Counted from the stretch's first letter, positions 24,770-33,737 are shown. The stretch: DNA of 64,000 nucleotides from Streptomyces resistomycificus (GCF_001514265.1 NZ_KQ948994.1:62001-126000), one strand, 5' to 3'. Notes: generated by a model not told the origin, from the letters alone. Program-made: numbers and translations.

Positions 24770-26119
24770 ATGTCAGAGGTCTACCGTATTCGAGGCCGGC
24801 GGGCCGCCGAGATCGCGAGCAGCGTTGAGAAGGCCGTGACGGCGGGTGTACTTGCTCCGGGCAGTGCCCTTCCTCCGCTGCGGGACCTCGCCGCCGAACT
24901 CGGCGTCAACCCCAACACGGTCGCCTCCGCGTACCGTCTGCTGCGGGAGCGGGGTGTCATCGAGACCGGCGGCCGACGCGGCAGCCATGTGCGGCCCCGG
25001 ACTGCCCATACTCCACGCCACCAGATCCAGCTCGACATTCCCCACGACGCGCGTGACCTGTCGCACGGCAATCCCTCGGCTGAGCAACTGCCCCCGCTGA
25101 CCGAGGCACTTCACCATGCGGCCGCGGAGCAGCTGCGCGACCCCGTCCTCTACGGCCGGGCGTCCGTGGACGAACAGCTGTGGGGCCTGGTCCGGCGCGA
25201 GTTCCTCGCGGACGGTGTGCCGCCCGGGCCGATCGCCGTAACGTCCGGTGCGCTCGACGCCCTCGAACGCGTCCTGCAGGCCCGGCTACGGCCCGGTGAC
25301 CTGGTGGCCGTGGAGGACCCGGGCTGGGGCAGCCTGCTGGATCTCCTGCCGGCGCTGGGGCTGCGGGCCGTGGGTGTCGGGATCGACGACGACGGACCCC
25401 GGCCCGACGGTGTCGCTCGTGCGCTGGCGTCCGGGGCCGCCGCGCTCGTCGTCACCTCACGTGCGCAGAACCCCACCGGGGCGGCGCTGGGGGCTCACCG
25501 GGCGGCTGAACTGCGGGAGGTGCTGCGGCCCAGCCCCGGCGTCCTGGTGATCGAGGACGACTTCGGCCATGCCATCGCCGACGCGCCTTACCACCCGCTC
25601 TGCGCCGAGGATGGGCGCCCGGTCACGGAACACTGGACGGTGATCCGTTCGGTGACCAAGATCTTCGGGCCCGACATGCGGCTGGCGGTGCTGACGGGCG
25701 ACTCCGACACGGTGGACCGGATCCGAGGCCGGCAGCGCCTCGGGGCCGGCTGGGTGAGTCACGTGCTTCAGCGGGCTGTCGCGCAGCTGTGGAAGGGCGA
25801 GGCGGTCGACCGCACGCGGGTGGCCGGATTCTATGGAGAGCGCCGCGCGGCGCTGATCCTTGCCCTGGCCGAGCAGGGAGTCAGGGCGTACGGGCGCAGC
25901 GGCTTCAACGTGTGGATTCCGGTGCCGGACGAAACTGTGGCGGTGGTGGGGCTGATGAGGCGGGGGTGGGCGGTCGCGCCCGGTGCTCGCTTCCGCTTGG
26001 GATCACGGCCTGGCCTGCGTGTGACCGTTTCCACGCTGGGGCTCGACGAGATCCCACGGCTGGCTGCGGATGTGGCGGCCGCCCTCCGGACGGACCTGAG
26101 CGCGAGCAGCCTGGCCTGA
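24770..26119 (+). CDS. MocR-family regulator (GntR helix-turn-helix plus aminotransferase domain)
   Basis: A 449-residue protein. ATG 24770 is used; an ATG nine bases upstream is possible. Residues 1-75 are a GntR winged helix (LPPLRDLAAELGVNPNTVASAYRLLRERGVIETGGRRGSHV). The remainder is a class I aminotransferase-like PLP domain with Lys in SVTKIFGPDMRLAV and an Asn in TSRAQNPTGA. MocR proteins usually sense PLP or an amino-acid-derived aldimine and control a neighbouring gene. It is divergent from the HAD gene and is a candidate regulator at the cluster edge. Confidence 0.88.
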   Translation: MSEVYRIRGRRAAEIASSVEKAVTAGVLAPGSALPPLRDLAAELGVNPNTVASAYRLLRERGVIETGGRRGSHVRPRTAHTPRHQIQLDIPHDARDLSHGNPSAEQLPPLTEALHHAAAEQLRDPVLYGRASVDEQLWGLVRREFLADGVPPGPIAVTSGALDALERVLQARLRPGDLVAVEDPGWGSLLDLLPALGLRAVGVGIDDDGPRPDGVARALASGAAALVVTSRAQNPTGAALGAHRAAELREVLRPSPGVLVIEDDFGHAIADAPYHPLCAEDGRPVTEHWTVIRSVTKIFGPDMRLAVLTGDSDTVDRIRGRQRLGAGWVSHVLQRAVAQLWKGEAVDRTRVAGFYGERRAALILALAEQGVRAYGRSGFNVWIPVPDETVAVVGLMRRGWAVAPGARFRLGSRPGLRVTVSTLGLDEIPRLAADVAAALRTDLSASSLA

Positions 26120-26160
26120 AAGCGTGTCGGTCGCGCCTGCCTGGAGTGTCGCCTGCACAC

Positions 26161-26191
26161 GCGCCCGGTCCTCGGGAGGGACCGGGGGCGC
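26161..26191. terminator. Hairpin between convergent genes
   Basis: GCGCCCGGTCC pairs with GGACCGGGGGCGC apart from a two-base bulge, with a short loop, between the convergent stops of the MocR gene and the PuuD-like gene. No clear T-run follows, as is common for terminators in this GC range. Confidence 0.45.
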
Positions 26192-26331
26192 GGTGAGCGG
26201 GGTGACCTCCGTGCCGAGCCTGTCCTCGTCGATGAGCTCAAGCCGAGTCTCGACCGGTCCGACCGGTCCGGGAATCGCTCCAGCGACTGCGGGCTCGCTC
26301 GGCGCCAGGCCGGACGAGAAGGACGCCGCCG

Positions 26332-27045
26332 TCAGCGTCTGTCGCGGGCGGCCCGTACGAGGGCGTCGAAGAGCCCCTGCTGGGCGGGATCCTCGTGGGC
26401 GGTGTCCTCGGGGTGCCACTGCACGGCCGTGAACCACCCGCGGCCGCCGGGGAGTTCGAGGCCCTCGACCGTGCCGTCGGCGGCGCGCGCGGTGGCCTCC
26501 AGGCCCGTGCCGGGGCGGTCGACCCGCTGGTGGTGGTAGCAGGAGACCTCCGTCTTCTCCGCGCCGGTGGCCTGTTCCAGGAACGTGCCGCGTCGGATCG
26601 CCACCGGGTGCACGACGTGCCGGTGTTCGCGCCCGGGTCCGCCCATGTCCTGGTCGAGGGTGCCGCCGAGGGCGACGTTCACCACCTGCAGGCCACGGCA
26701 GATCGCCAGCATGGGCAGGCCCGACTCCACACTGTGGCGGGCGACTTGGAGGTCGAAGGAGTCCTGGAGGTCGTCGACGTCGTAGACGCTGGCGTGGGTG
26801 TCGGCGGCGCCGTACCGGTGGGGGGCGAGGTCTCCGCCGCCGGGGAGCAGGACCCCGTCGAAGCGGGCGAGTCTGGCGGCGACCTCGCTGTCCGCCGGGT
26901 GGATGCTCGCCGGTTCGCCGCCGGCCCGCCACACCGCCTCGATCAGGGCGCGGGCGTTGACCTCGGCGGCGTACCGCAGGGCGGAGGTCGTGGCGGAGAA
27001 GCGGGCGGGTACCGCGATCAGGGGTCGGGTGGCGGCGCCGGTCAC
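26332..27045 (-). CDS. Gamma-glutamyl-gamma-aminobutyrate hydrolase family protein (PuuD-like)
   Basis: A 237-residue class I glutamine-amidotransferase-fold peptidase starting at GTG 27045, which overlaps the stop of the aldehyde dehydrogenase gene. The catalytic Cys is in LAICRGLQVVNVALGGTLDQD, the His and Glu in AVQWHPED. PuuD removes the gamma-glutamyl group from an oxidised gamma-glutamyl amine in putrescine-type breakdown. The linked aldehyde dehydrogenase, permease and glutamine-synthetase-like genes form a full gamma-glutamyl-amine module. The exact amine is unknown. Confidence 0.88.
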   Translation of the reverse strand: MTGAATRPLIAVPARFSATTSALRYAAEVNARALIEAVWRAGGEPASIHPADSEVAARLARFDGVLLPGGGDLAPHRYGAADTHASVYDVDDLQDSFDLQVARHSVESGLPMLAICRGLQVVNVALGGTLDQDMGGPGREHRHVVHPVAIRRGTFLEQATGAEKTEVSCYHHQRVDRPGTGLEATARAADGTVEGLELPGGRGWFTAVQWHPEDTAHEDPAQQGLFDALVRAARDRR

Positions 27046-28532
27046 AGCTGGATCCAGGTGGTCTTGAGCTCGGTGTACTTCTCGATGGCGTGGACGGACT
27101 TGTCCCGGCCGTTTCCGGACTGCTTCACGCCGCCGAAGGGGACGGTCAGGTCGCCCTCCTCGTAGCAGTTGACCCAGACCGTGCCCGCCTTCAACGCCCG
27201 CGAGACCCTGTGCGCGGTGGAGAGGTCGGACGTCCACAGCCCGGCGGCGAGGCCGTACTCGGTGGCGTTGGCTAGCTGTACCGCCTCGTCCAGGTCGTCG
27301 AAGGTGAGCACGGACAGGACGGGGCCGAAGATCTCCTCGCGGGCCAGCCGCATGCCGGGACCGACGCCGTCGAAGACGGTCGGTTCCAGGTACGTGCCTC
27401 CCGTACCGGTGAGGACGCGCTCGCCGCCGGTCCGCAGCCGGGCGCCTTCGTCCCGGCCCGTGCCGATGTGGTCCAGAACCCGGCCGAGGTGGTCCTCGCC
27501 GACCAGCGCGCCCATCTCGGTGGCGGGGTCGAGGGGGTCGCCCACGCGCAGTTCGCGCGCCCTGGTGACCACGGCCTCGGTGACGCGTTCGGCGATCGAC
27601 GAGTGCACCAGCAGCCGGGAGGGAGCCGTGCACATCTCGCCCTGGTTGAAGAAGATGCCCCAGGCGGCGGTGGCGGCGGCCCGGTCCAGGTCGGGCGCGT
27701 CTGGAAGGACGATGTTGGGCGACTTGCCGCCGAGCTCCAGCCAGACGCGCTTGAGGTTGGAGTCGGCGGCGTAGTGCAGGAAGTGGCGGCCTACGGCGGT
27801 GGAGCCGGTGAAGGCCAGCACGTCGACGCCGGGGTGCAGTCCGATCGCCCGTCCGGCCACCGGACCCTTGCCGTTGACCACGTTCAGCACGCCCGGTGGC
27901 AGCCCGGCCTCGGTCGCGATCCGCGCCAGCAGCAGCGCGGACAGCGGCGAGTTCTCCGACGGCTTCAGGACGACGGTGCACCCGGCCGCCAGGGCCGGGG
28001 CCACCTTCCACCCCGCCAGCGTCAGCGGGAAGTTCCAGGGCACCACCGCGCCGACCACGCCGGCCGGCTCACGCGTGACGAGCGCGAGGGCGTCGGGGGC
28101 GGTGTGCGGGGACTCGTCGGTGAGCTTGTCGGCCAGCTGCCCGTACCAGCGGAACGTGGTGATGGCCGCGCGCAGTTCGATCTCGTACGCGTCCGTGACG
28201 GGCTTGCCCATCTCCAGGCTGACGGTGAGGGCGAGTTCCTCCCGCCGCTCCTCCAGCAGCTCGGCGACCCGTACGAGGGCCCGGCCCCGTTCGGCGGGCG
28301 CCAGGCGTGGCCACGGCCCTGAGTCGAAGGCCCGGCGGGCGGCCGCCACCGCCGCGTCCACCTCGGGGGCGCCCCCGTCGGCGATCTGCGCCAGTACGCG
28401 GCCGTCCCGGGGCGAGACGGCCGGAAAGGTCGCTCCTGCGCCGGGTTCGTCGTCGCCGTCGATGTGGTGGGCGCCGGACACCTCCAGGGCCTTGGCCCGG
28501 CGCAGCCACTCGTCATGGGCGATGTCCAGCAT
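27042..28532 (-). CDS. Aldehyde dehydrogenase (PuuC-like)
   Basis: A 496-residue NAD(P)-dependent aldehyde dehydrogenase. ATG 28532 has GGAGG upstream; the longer frame to 28658 crosses the operator and is not used. The catalytic Cys is in NQGEMCTAPSRLLV, the general base Glu in VWLELGGKSPNIV, and the proton-transfer Asn in VVPWNFPLT. In gamma-glutamyl-amine pathways this step oxidises the gamma-glutamyl aldehyde to the acid that PuuD then cleaves. It is co-transcribed with the PuuD-like gene by a four-base overlap and probably repressed from the site at 28552. Confidence 0.9.
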   Translation of the reverse strand: MLDIAHDEWLRRAKALEVSGAHHIDGDDEPGAGATFPAVSPRDGRVLAQIADGGAPEVDAAVAAARRAFDSGPWPRLAPAERGRALVRVAELLEERREELALTVSLEMGKPVTDAYEIELRAAITTFRWYGQLADKLTDESPHTAPDALALVTREPAGVVGAVVPWNFPLTLAGWKVAPALAAGCTVVLKPSENSPLSALLLARIATEAGLPPGVLNVVNGKGPVAGRAIGLHPGVDVLAFTGSTAVGRHFLHYAADSNLKRVWLELGGKSPNIVLPDAPDLDRAAATAAWGIFFNQGEMCTAPSRLLVHSSIAERVTEAVVTRARELRVGDPLDPATEMGALVGEDHLGRVLDHIGTGRDEGARLRTGGERVLTGTGGTYLEPTVFDGVGPGMRLAREEIFGPVLSVLTFDDLDEAVQLANATEYGLAAGLWTSDLSTAHRVSRALKAGTVWVNCYEEGDLTVPFGGVKQSGNGRDKSVHAIEKYTELKTTWIQL

Positions 28533-28551
28533 GTCGTGGCCTCCAGAAAGA

Positions 28552-28567
28552 CATTTGAAGTCAAACG
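28552..28567. promoter_or_regulatory. Operator-like palindrome, site A
   Basis: CATTTG-AAGT-CAAACG lies 20 bp upstream of the aldehyde dehydrogenase start and 80 bp upstream of the divergent amidotransferase gene. It is one of four similar sites in the catabolic island and a likely target of the TetR protein encoded at 31183. Confidence 0.65.
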
Positions 28568-28648
28568 ATATGATCGATGGTGAGGCCGCCACAAGGGGCC
28601 ATGGGGAGCCGTTCAGCAGGTCCACGGGACCGGGAGGGAGTGCCCGCC

Positions 28649-29359
28649 GTGCGCGCACTCGTCATTCAGCACGACCACGTGACGGAGCCGGGGCTGGTCG
28701 GTGCCCGGCTCGCGGAGCGCGGATACGACCTCACCGCCGTGACGGTCGTGCCCGAGGAGCGTCACCACGCGACGGACGTGACCTTCGACTTCCCCGATGC
28801 CGCGGACTGGGATCTGATCGTGTCGCTCGGCGCTCCCTGGTCGGTCTACGACGAGACGGCGGTGGGCGGCTGGATCGGGGGCGAGTTGGCGTTGTTGCGC
28901 AAGGCACAGCACCTCCGCGTCCCCGTGCTCGGCGTCTGTTTCGGCGCCCAGGCGCTCACCACCGCCCTCGGCGGGTCGGTCGAGGCCTCCCCGCGCCCCG
29001 AGATCGGCTGGACGGAGGTCGACACGCACGATCCCTCCCTGGTGGTCCGCGGGCCCTGGCTCCAGTGGCACTACGACCGCTGCGTCCTGCCGCCCGACGC
29101 CGAGGTCGTCGCCCGCAGCGAGGTGTGTGTGCAGGCGTTCCGGGCCGGACGGAGTCTGGGCGTGCAGTTCCATCCGGAGATCACCACGCGGATGGTGAGC
29201 GGCTGGCTCGCGCTGGGCGGTGCGGAGCAGTGCGTGCGGCAGGGTCTGGACCCCGACGAACTGCTCGCCCGCAGCCGCGCGATGGAACCGGCTGCCCGCG
29301 CGAACGCCCGCCACCTCGTCGACGGCTTCCTGGACCGGGTGGCATACGCGGCCGACTGA
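28649..29359 (+). CDS. Class I glutamine amidotransferase-like protein
   Basis: A 236-residue protein starting at GTG 28649 (a GTG nine bases earlier is possible). The nucleophile elbow is VLGVCFGAQALTTALGG, and the His and Glu lie in LGVQFHPEIT. It resembles the standalone GMP-synthase-type amidotransferases (GuaA N-terminal fold) that often accompany gamma-glutamyl-amine catabolism. It is divergent from the aldehyde dehydrogenase and shares the operator at 28552. It may be a second gamma-glutamyl hydrolase of the pathway. Confidence 0.82.
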   Translation: MRALVIQHDHVTEPGLVGARLAERGYDLTAVTVVPEERHHATDVTFDFPDAADWDLIVSLGAPWSVYDETAVGGWIGGELALLRKAQHLRVPVLGVCFGAQALTTALGGSVEASPRPEIGWTEVDTHDPSLVVRGPWLQWHYDRCVLPPDAEVVARSEVCVQAFRAGRSLGVQFHPEITTRMVSGWLALGGAEQCVRQGLDPDELLARSRAMEPAARANARHLVDGFLDRVAYAAD

Positions 29360-29459
29360 GGGCCTGTGGGGCCGCCGCCGCGCGCTGGCCGTGACGCCGG
29401 CCGCCGTGACCTCGTCCGCCGCGACCGGTCCCCGCTCCGGGCGCGGCGGACGATGCCGG

Positions 29460-30923
29460 TCAGCCGTCAGCCGTGGGCGCCAGCCTGTCGCGGGTGAGCC
29501 GGGCCGCGATCACCCCCGCGAGCAGGACCGCCGGGACGGTCAGTTCCAGCCAGGTGGCCGTGCTCTGTTCCCCGCCGATGAGCGTCGTGAAGTTCTCGAC
29601 GACGAGCCAGATCGCTCCGACGATGCCGAGGGCGCCCAGGGCGGGGGCGACGAGGGTGTTCCAGGGCCGGGTGTCCAGGCGTTCGCGGCGGAAGAAGACG
29701 AGCACGGAGACCGAGGTCAGGAAGTACAGGAGCATGATCCCCAGGACGGCCACGCCGCTGCCCCACGAGAACAGGGTCAGTACCGGGTCCTTGCCGGCCA
29801 GCGCGAAGGGCGCGACGAGGAGGACGGCGACGGCGGTCTGGACCCAGCCCGCCACACCGGGGGAGTGGTGGCGGTTGAGGGACGTCAGCCGGCGGGGCAG
29901 CAGCCCGTCGCGGCTGAGGGAGAACAGGTAGCGGTTGGCGGAGTTGTGGAAGGCGAGGACGCCCGCGAAGAGGGAGGTGGCCAGCAGGAAGGGCAGGACG
30001 TCGTTCACCCAGGGGCCGAACAGGTCCGCGATCGGCGCGAAGACGAAGCCCGTCGAGTCGCCGCTCTCCAGTGCCCGGCCGGCGGCCGCGGTCGCGTTCG
30101 AGGCGCCGTGGGCGGAGATCAGCATCCAGGAGGTGAAGGCGAAGAAGCCGGTGACGAGGGCGACGGCCAGGTAGGTGGCCCGCGGCACCGTCCTGCGCGG
30201 CTCGCGCGCCTCCTCGCCGTAGATCGCGGTGGCCTCGAAGCCGACCATCGACGCCACGGCGAACATCAGCGCCACGCCCGGTGCCCCTTCCAGGGCTGCT
30301 TCCGGTGAGAAGGACCGGGCGAGTCCGAGCCCCTCGGGTCCGCCGCCCTTGAAGAAGGTGACCAGTGCGAAGACGGCCAGGATGCTGAACTCGGCCAGCA
30401 CGAGGACCGCCAGCACCTTGGCGCCCATCTCGATCCCCGCAGCCCCCAGGGCCTGGACGGCCGCCATCGTGACCACCGCGCACACCCACCAGGGCACGTC
30501 CGCCCCCGTGTAATCCGCCAGCAGGCCGCTCACGGTCGCCCCGTACAGGCCGTACATGGCGGCCTGGATCGCGCAGTAGGCGAACAGCGCGATCCCGGCG
30601 CTTCCGGTGCCGAGAGGACGGCCGAGGCCCTTGCCGATGTACGTGTAGAAGGCGCCGGCGTTCACCACGTGGCGGCCCATGGCCACGAAACCGACCGAGA
30701 ACAGCAGGGTGACGACGCCGGCCGCCGCGTAGGCGGCGGGGGCGCCGGGGCCGTTGCCGATGGCGACGGATATCGGGACGGAGCCCGCGATGCCGGTGAG
30801 CGGCGCCTGGGCGGAGAGGACGAAGAAGAGGATGCCCAGAACGCCGAGGGAGTTGGGCTTGAGCTTGCCTGTGGTGGAGGCGCCGGCCGCGGTCTGGCTG
30901 TCGACCGCTGTCTGACTGTCCAC
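29460..30923 (-). CDS. APC-family amino acid/amine permease
   Basis: A 487-residue membrane protein; GTG 30923 is chosen because AGGTGA lies just upstream and longer starts run into the operator. About twelve hydrophobic segments are visible, with the APC-type first segment (GILFFVLSAQAPLTGIAGSVPISVAIGNG) and FEATAIYGEEAREPRRTVPRA after segment 6. Family members import amino acids or polyamines. Within a gamma-glutamyl-amine island it probably takes up the amine substrate. Confidence 0.88.
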   Translation of the reverse strand: MDSQTAVDSQTAAGASTTGKLKPNSLGVLGILFFVLSAQAPLTGIAGSVPISVAIGNGPGAPAAYAAAGVVTLLFSVGFVAMGRHVVNAGAFYTYIGKGLGRPLGTGSAGIALFAYCAIQAAMYGLYGATVSGLLADYTGADVPWWVCAVVTMAAVQALGAAGIEMGAKVLAVLVLAEFSILAVFALVTFFKGGGPEGLGLARSFSPEAALEGAPGVALMFAVASMVGFEATAIYGEEAREPRRTVPRATYLAVALVTGFFAFTSWMLISAHGASNATAAAGRALESGDSTGFVFAPIADLFGPWVNDVLPFLLATSLFAGVLAFHNSANRYLFSLSRDGLLPRRLTSLNRHHSPGVAGWVQTAVAVLLVAPFALAGKDPVLTLFSWGSGVAVLGIMLLYFLTSVSVLVFFRRERLDTRPWNTLVAPALGALGIVGAIWLVVENFTTLIGGEQSTATWLELTVPAVLLAGVIAARLTRDRLAPTADG

Positions 30924-30952
30924 TCGGATCACCTGCCAGGGAGGGGGAGGGT

Positions 30953-30968
30953 CGTTTAGGGCCAAACG
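30953..30968. promoter_or_regulatory. Operator-like palindrome, site B
   Basis: CGTTTA-GGGC-CAAACG lies 30 bp upstream of the permease start. It matches the sites at 28552, 37656 and 37764. A further half-site CCGTTTGGCAA occurs at 30997. Confidence 0.65.
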
Positions 30969-31182
30969 AGTTGCCTCATGGTGGGCGGGAACTATCCGTT
31001 TGGCAAGGGGTCGGGTGGGGATTCCCTGCCGGATGCCGGTCCCCTGCGGCGCTGTCGCCGAGGCGGCGTCCGAAGACGTGCCCCGGTCCTGGGGGCGGGA
31101 CGGCGGGGCACCGGAGGCGGGGCGCGAGAAGCCCTGGACGGCAGGCAGGCGTCCTGTCTCGCGTCAGGACCCGGCCGGTGGG

Positions 31183-31821
31183 TCAGTCGTCGCTCTGCGG
31201 GCCGGCTTCCCGGCGGGTGGACTCGGGGGCTTGGAGCAGCCGGATCAGGTGGCGCAGCTCCTCGACGGCCGCGTCCGTGACCTCGGGCTCGCCGAAGACG
31301 AGCTGGTGCAGCACGAGCCCGTCCAGGGCGGCGAAGACCAGTCGGGTCAGGGGATGACCCGCGTCGCGGGGGAGGATCCGGGACAGCTCCCGCTTCGTGG
31401 CGTCGAAGTAGCCGTCGTACAACGCCCGGATCTGCGGCAGCAGTTCGGGTCGGCGACGCGACTCCAGCAGGAGCTCGTACTGGAAGGCCTGTATGTCGGG
31501 ATCGGTGGTGACCATCTCGGACAGTCCGACCGAGAAGTCGGCTACCTCGCCGGTCTCGGGTTCGAGCGCGCTGGTGTTCAGCGAGGTGCGGATCGCGTGC
31601 GCGAGCGCCTCCTCGATCAGCGCGTCCCGTGAGCCGAAGTGGTGGACCACCAGTCCGTGCGTGGTTCCCGCCTCCTGCGCGACGGCCCGGTAGGTGAGCT
31701 TGCGCAGCCCGCCCCGGGCCACGACCCGCACGGCGGCGTTGAGGAGGGCCTCCCGGCCCTCGCCGTAGCCCATGCGCCGGCGTGGCTGTCGGCCTTCGGG
31801 CAGCGGCGCGGACTCGGTCAT
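31183..31821 (-). CDS. TetR-family transcriptional regulator
   Basis: A 212-residue regulator starting at ATG 31821. The helix-turn-helix occupies about residues 20-65 (GREALLNAAVRVVARGGLRKLTYRAVAQEAGTTHGLVVHHFGSRDALIEE), followed by an alpha-helical ligand-binding domain. It is the only regulator inside the catabolic island, and four similar palindromes precede the island's transcription units, so it is the best candidate repressor. The ligand would be the amine or a pathway intermediate; this is inference. Confidence 0.9.
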   Translation of the reverse strand: MTESAPLPEGRQPRRRMGYGEGREALLNAAVRVVARGGLRKLTYRAVAQEAGTTHGLVVHHFGSRDALIEEALAHAIRTSLNTSALEPETGEVADFSVGLSEMVTTDPDIQAFQYELLLESRRRPELLPQIRALYDGYFDATKRELSRILPRDAGHPLTRLVFAALDGLVLHQLVFGEPEVTDAAVEELRHLIRLLQAPESTRREAGPQSDD

Positions 31822-31924
31822 GGCTGCGACCCTACCTGGCCTTCCGCGCGCCGAGGGCGGCGCCGCGGCACCGCCCCGGCCTGTCTCCCCAACGCGCGTC
31901 GCCGCGCCGCCGCGCCGCGTCCGC

Positions 31925-32770
31925 TCACCGCCGGGGCGGGCGGACGCCACGGAACTCCCAGTCGCCGCCGAGCGCCGTGGACAGCACCTCCTCGGACTCG
32001 GTGGGCTGGGCGCCGACGTCGGTACGGACGGAGGTGGGGCCGGTGACGACGTGGTTGGTGAGCCTGCCGAGGCCCTCGACCTCGACCTCGACGACGTCAC
32101 CGGGCCGCACGGGCCGCGAGTTGGCCGGCGTGCCGGACAGCAGTACGTCGCCGGGATACAGGGTGATGGTGCGGGCGATGTCGGCGACGAGGTAGTGCAT
32201 GTCCCACTTCATCTCGTCGGTCGACCCGTCCTGCACGACCTCGCCGTTGACGTAGGTCCGCAGCCGCTTGCCGTGGAAGTCCCAGTCCGTGACCAGGCCG
32301 GGGCCCAGCGGGCAGAGGGTGTCGGAACCCTTGACGCGGAGCATGGAGCCGGCGTCGGTGTCGCGGAAGTCGTGCAGGCCGTAGTCGTTGGCCACGGTGT
32401 AGCCGGCGATGTACTCGCCTGCCTCGGCCGGGGAGATGTTGCGGGCGGTCCTCCCGATGACGATGGCGACCTCGCCCTCGTAGTTGAGCCACTTGCAGCC
32501 CTCGGGGCGTACGACGGCGCCCTGGTGGGCGTTGAGGGCGGAGGTCGGCTTGTGGAAGTAGGTGGGTGTGTCGGGGAGGTCGATGCGGAACTCGTCGACA
32601 CGGCTGCGGTGGTTGAGGTGGACGGCGATCACCTTGGAGGGGACGACCGGAGGCAGGTGGTGCGCCTCCTCGATCTTCACACGGCGGCCGTCGCCGGCGA
32701 CGAGCTCCTCGCCCTCGACGGTGACCTGGACGACGGCGCCGTCCAGGAGGATGCGGCGGTACTCGGGCAT
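31925..32770 (-). CDS. Fumarylacetoacetate hydrolase-family enzyme (HpaG/HpcE-like)
   Basis: A 281-residue protein starting at ATG 32770. The FAH metal-binding core is visible in WLNYEGEVAIVIGRTARNIS (Glu ligands) and in YTVANDYGLHDFRDTD, followed by GSDTLCPLGPGLV and LLSGTPANSRPVRPGDVVEVEVEGLG. In homoprotocatechuate breakdown the HpaG/HpcE type performs decarboxylation and isomerisation of the ring-cleavage tricarboxylate. It is encoded next to the extradiol dioxygenase and semialdehyde dehydrogenase, which supports that assignment over true fumarylacetoacetase. Confidence 0.85.
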   Translation of the reverse strand: MPEYRRILLDGAVVQVTVEGEELVAGDGRRVKIEEAHHLPPVVPSKVIAVHLNHRSRVDEFRIDLPDTPTYFHKPTSALNAHQGAVVRPEGCKWLNYEGEVAIVIGRTARNISPAEAGEYIAGYTVANDYGLHDFRDTDAGSMLRVKGSDTLCPLGPGLVTDWDFHGKRLRTYVNGEVVQDGSTDEMKWDMHYLVADIARTITLYPGDVLLSGTPANSRPVRPGDVVEVEVEGLGRLTNHVVTGPTSVRTDVGAQPTESEEVLSTALGGDWEFRGVRPPRR

Positions 32771-32792
32771 GGCTGGCCTCTTTCGGGGGCGT

Positions 32793-33737
32793 CTAGTCGC
32801 GGCTGTGCGGGGTGTGGGGTGAGGAGGGCGCGGGCACACCGGTGCCGGTCCAGCCGTCCGTGGGGCGGTCGAACCAGAGGTGCACCTGGCCGGTGCCGAC
32901 GGAGTTCTCGTACTCGCCGTACTGCCGGGCCCGCGCGGTGCACGCCTGCTCTCCGAGGGCGCCGGCCAGCATCAGGTAGTGGAAGAACTTCGCCTCGGGC
33001 TTGTACTTCCAGAACTCGTCCATGGTGGCGAGCACCTTGTCGTGCCGCCCTTCCTTGAACCAGGCGATGCGTTCGTAGTCGGCCTCGCGGGCCTCGGGCG
33101 TGCGGATGTGGACGGGGTCGCTGGCCTCGTGGTCGCGGATCTCCCGCAGGGGCCAGAAGGTGTGCGAGAGCGCGCCGGAGGCGATCACCAGCACGCGGCG
33201 GCCGGGTGTGGCGGCGATGCCGTCGGCCAGCGCGCGGCCGAGGCGCAGGTGGTCCTCCATGTCGCCGGTCTGGCAGACCCCGATGGTGACCCACCGCTTG
33301 TCGGGCAGTCCCTCGCCGAGGAACTTCCAGAGGTTGATGGTGGCGTAGTAGACGGGCAGGTAGTCGTCCTCGATCGGGGTGATCCAGGTGCCGTGCCGGT
33401 CGGCGAACGAGGCGATGTTGTGGGCGAGTTCGGGGTCGCCGGGAAAGTCGTACGGCATGCGGCACATGCCGCGCGGCAGCTCCTCCGAGGTGAACAGGCC
33501 GGCGCGGCGCGTCTGCGCGGTGACGACGAACTCGACGGTGGTGGCCCAGTGGGAGTCGAGGACGACGACGGTGTCGTAGTCGTCGGCGGCGTCGCGTTCG
33601 AAGACCTCCCTGCGGAGCTGTCGGAGGCCGGTGACGAGGGTGATCTCCTTGCCCTCGTTGAGCTCCAGGCGGTCCGCCTCGGGCAGCACGATGGTGGGGA
33701 CGTGGGCGAGCAGGCCCGCCCCGACGATTTCACCCAT
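32793..33737 (-). CDS. Extradiol ring-cleavage dioxygenase, homoprotocatechuate 2,3-dioxygenase-like (LigB superfamily)
   Basis: A 314-residue protein whose start overlaps the stop of the dehydrogenase gene by 8 bp. Iron ligands of the LigB superfamily can be placed at the N-terminal His (GAGLLAHVPT), the His in VVLDSHWAT and the His in ASGALSHTFWPLRE. It closely fits the HpcB-type enzymes that cleave 3,4-dihydroxyphenylacetate next to the hydroxyls. With the next two genes it forms the first three steps of the meta-cleavage route. Confidence 0.87.
   Translation of the reverse strand: MGEIVGAGLLAHVPTIVLPEADRLELNEGKEITLVTGLRQLRREVFERDAADDYDTVVVLDSHWATTVEFVVTAQTRRAGLFTSEELPRGMCRMPYDFPGDPELAHNIASFADRHGTWITPIEDDYLPVYYATINLWKFLGEGLPDKRWVTIGVCQTGDMEDHLRLGRALADGIAATPGRRVLVIASGALSHTFWPLREIRDHEASDPVHIRTPEAREADYERIAWFKEGRHDKVLATMDEFWKYKPEAKFFHYLMLAGALGEQACTARARQYGEYENSVGTGQVHLWFDRPTDGWTGTGVPAPSSPHTPHSRD

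Noticed and set aside
695..26119. Known formycin or pyrazofurin cluster
   Set aside because: No C-glycoside synthase or SAICAR-synthetase-like gene is present in the window, and the peptide, peptidase and Rieske genes are not expected there.
28533..28658. Longer N-terminus for the aldehyde dehydrogenase
   Set aside because: It would cross the operator at 28552; ATG 28532 has a GGAGG site and matches family length.
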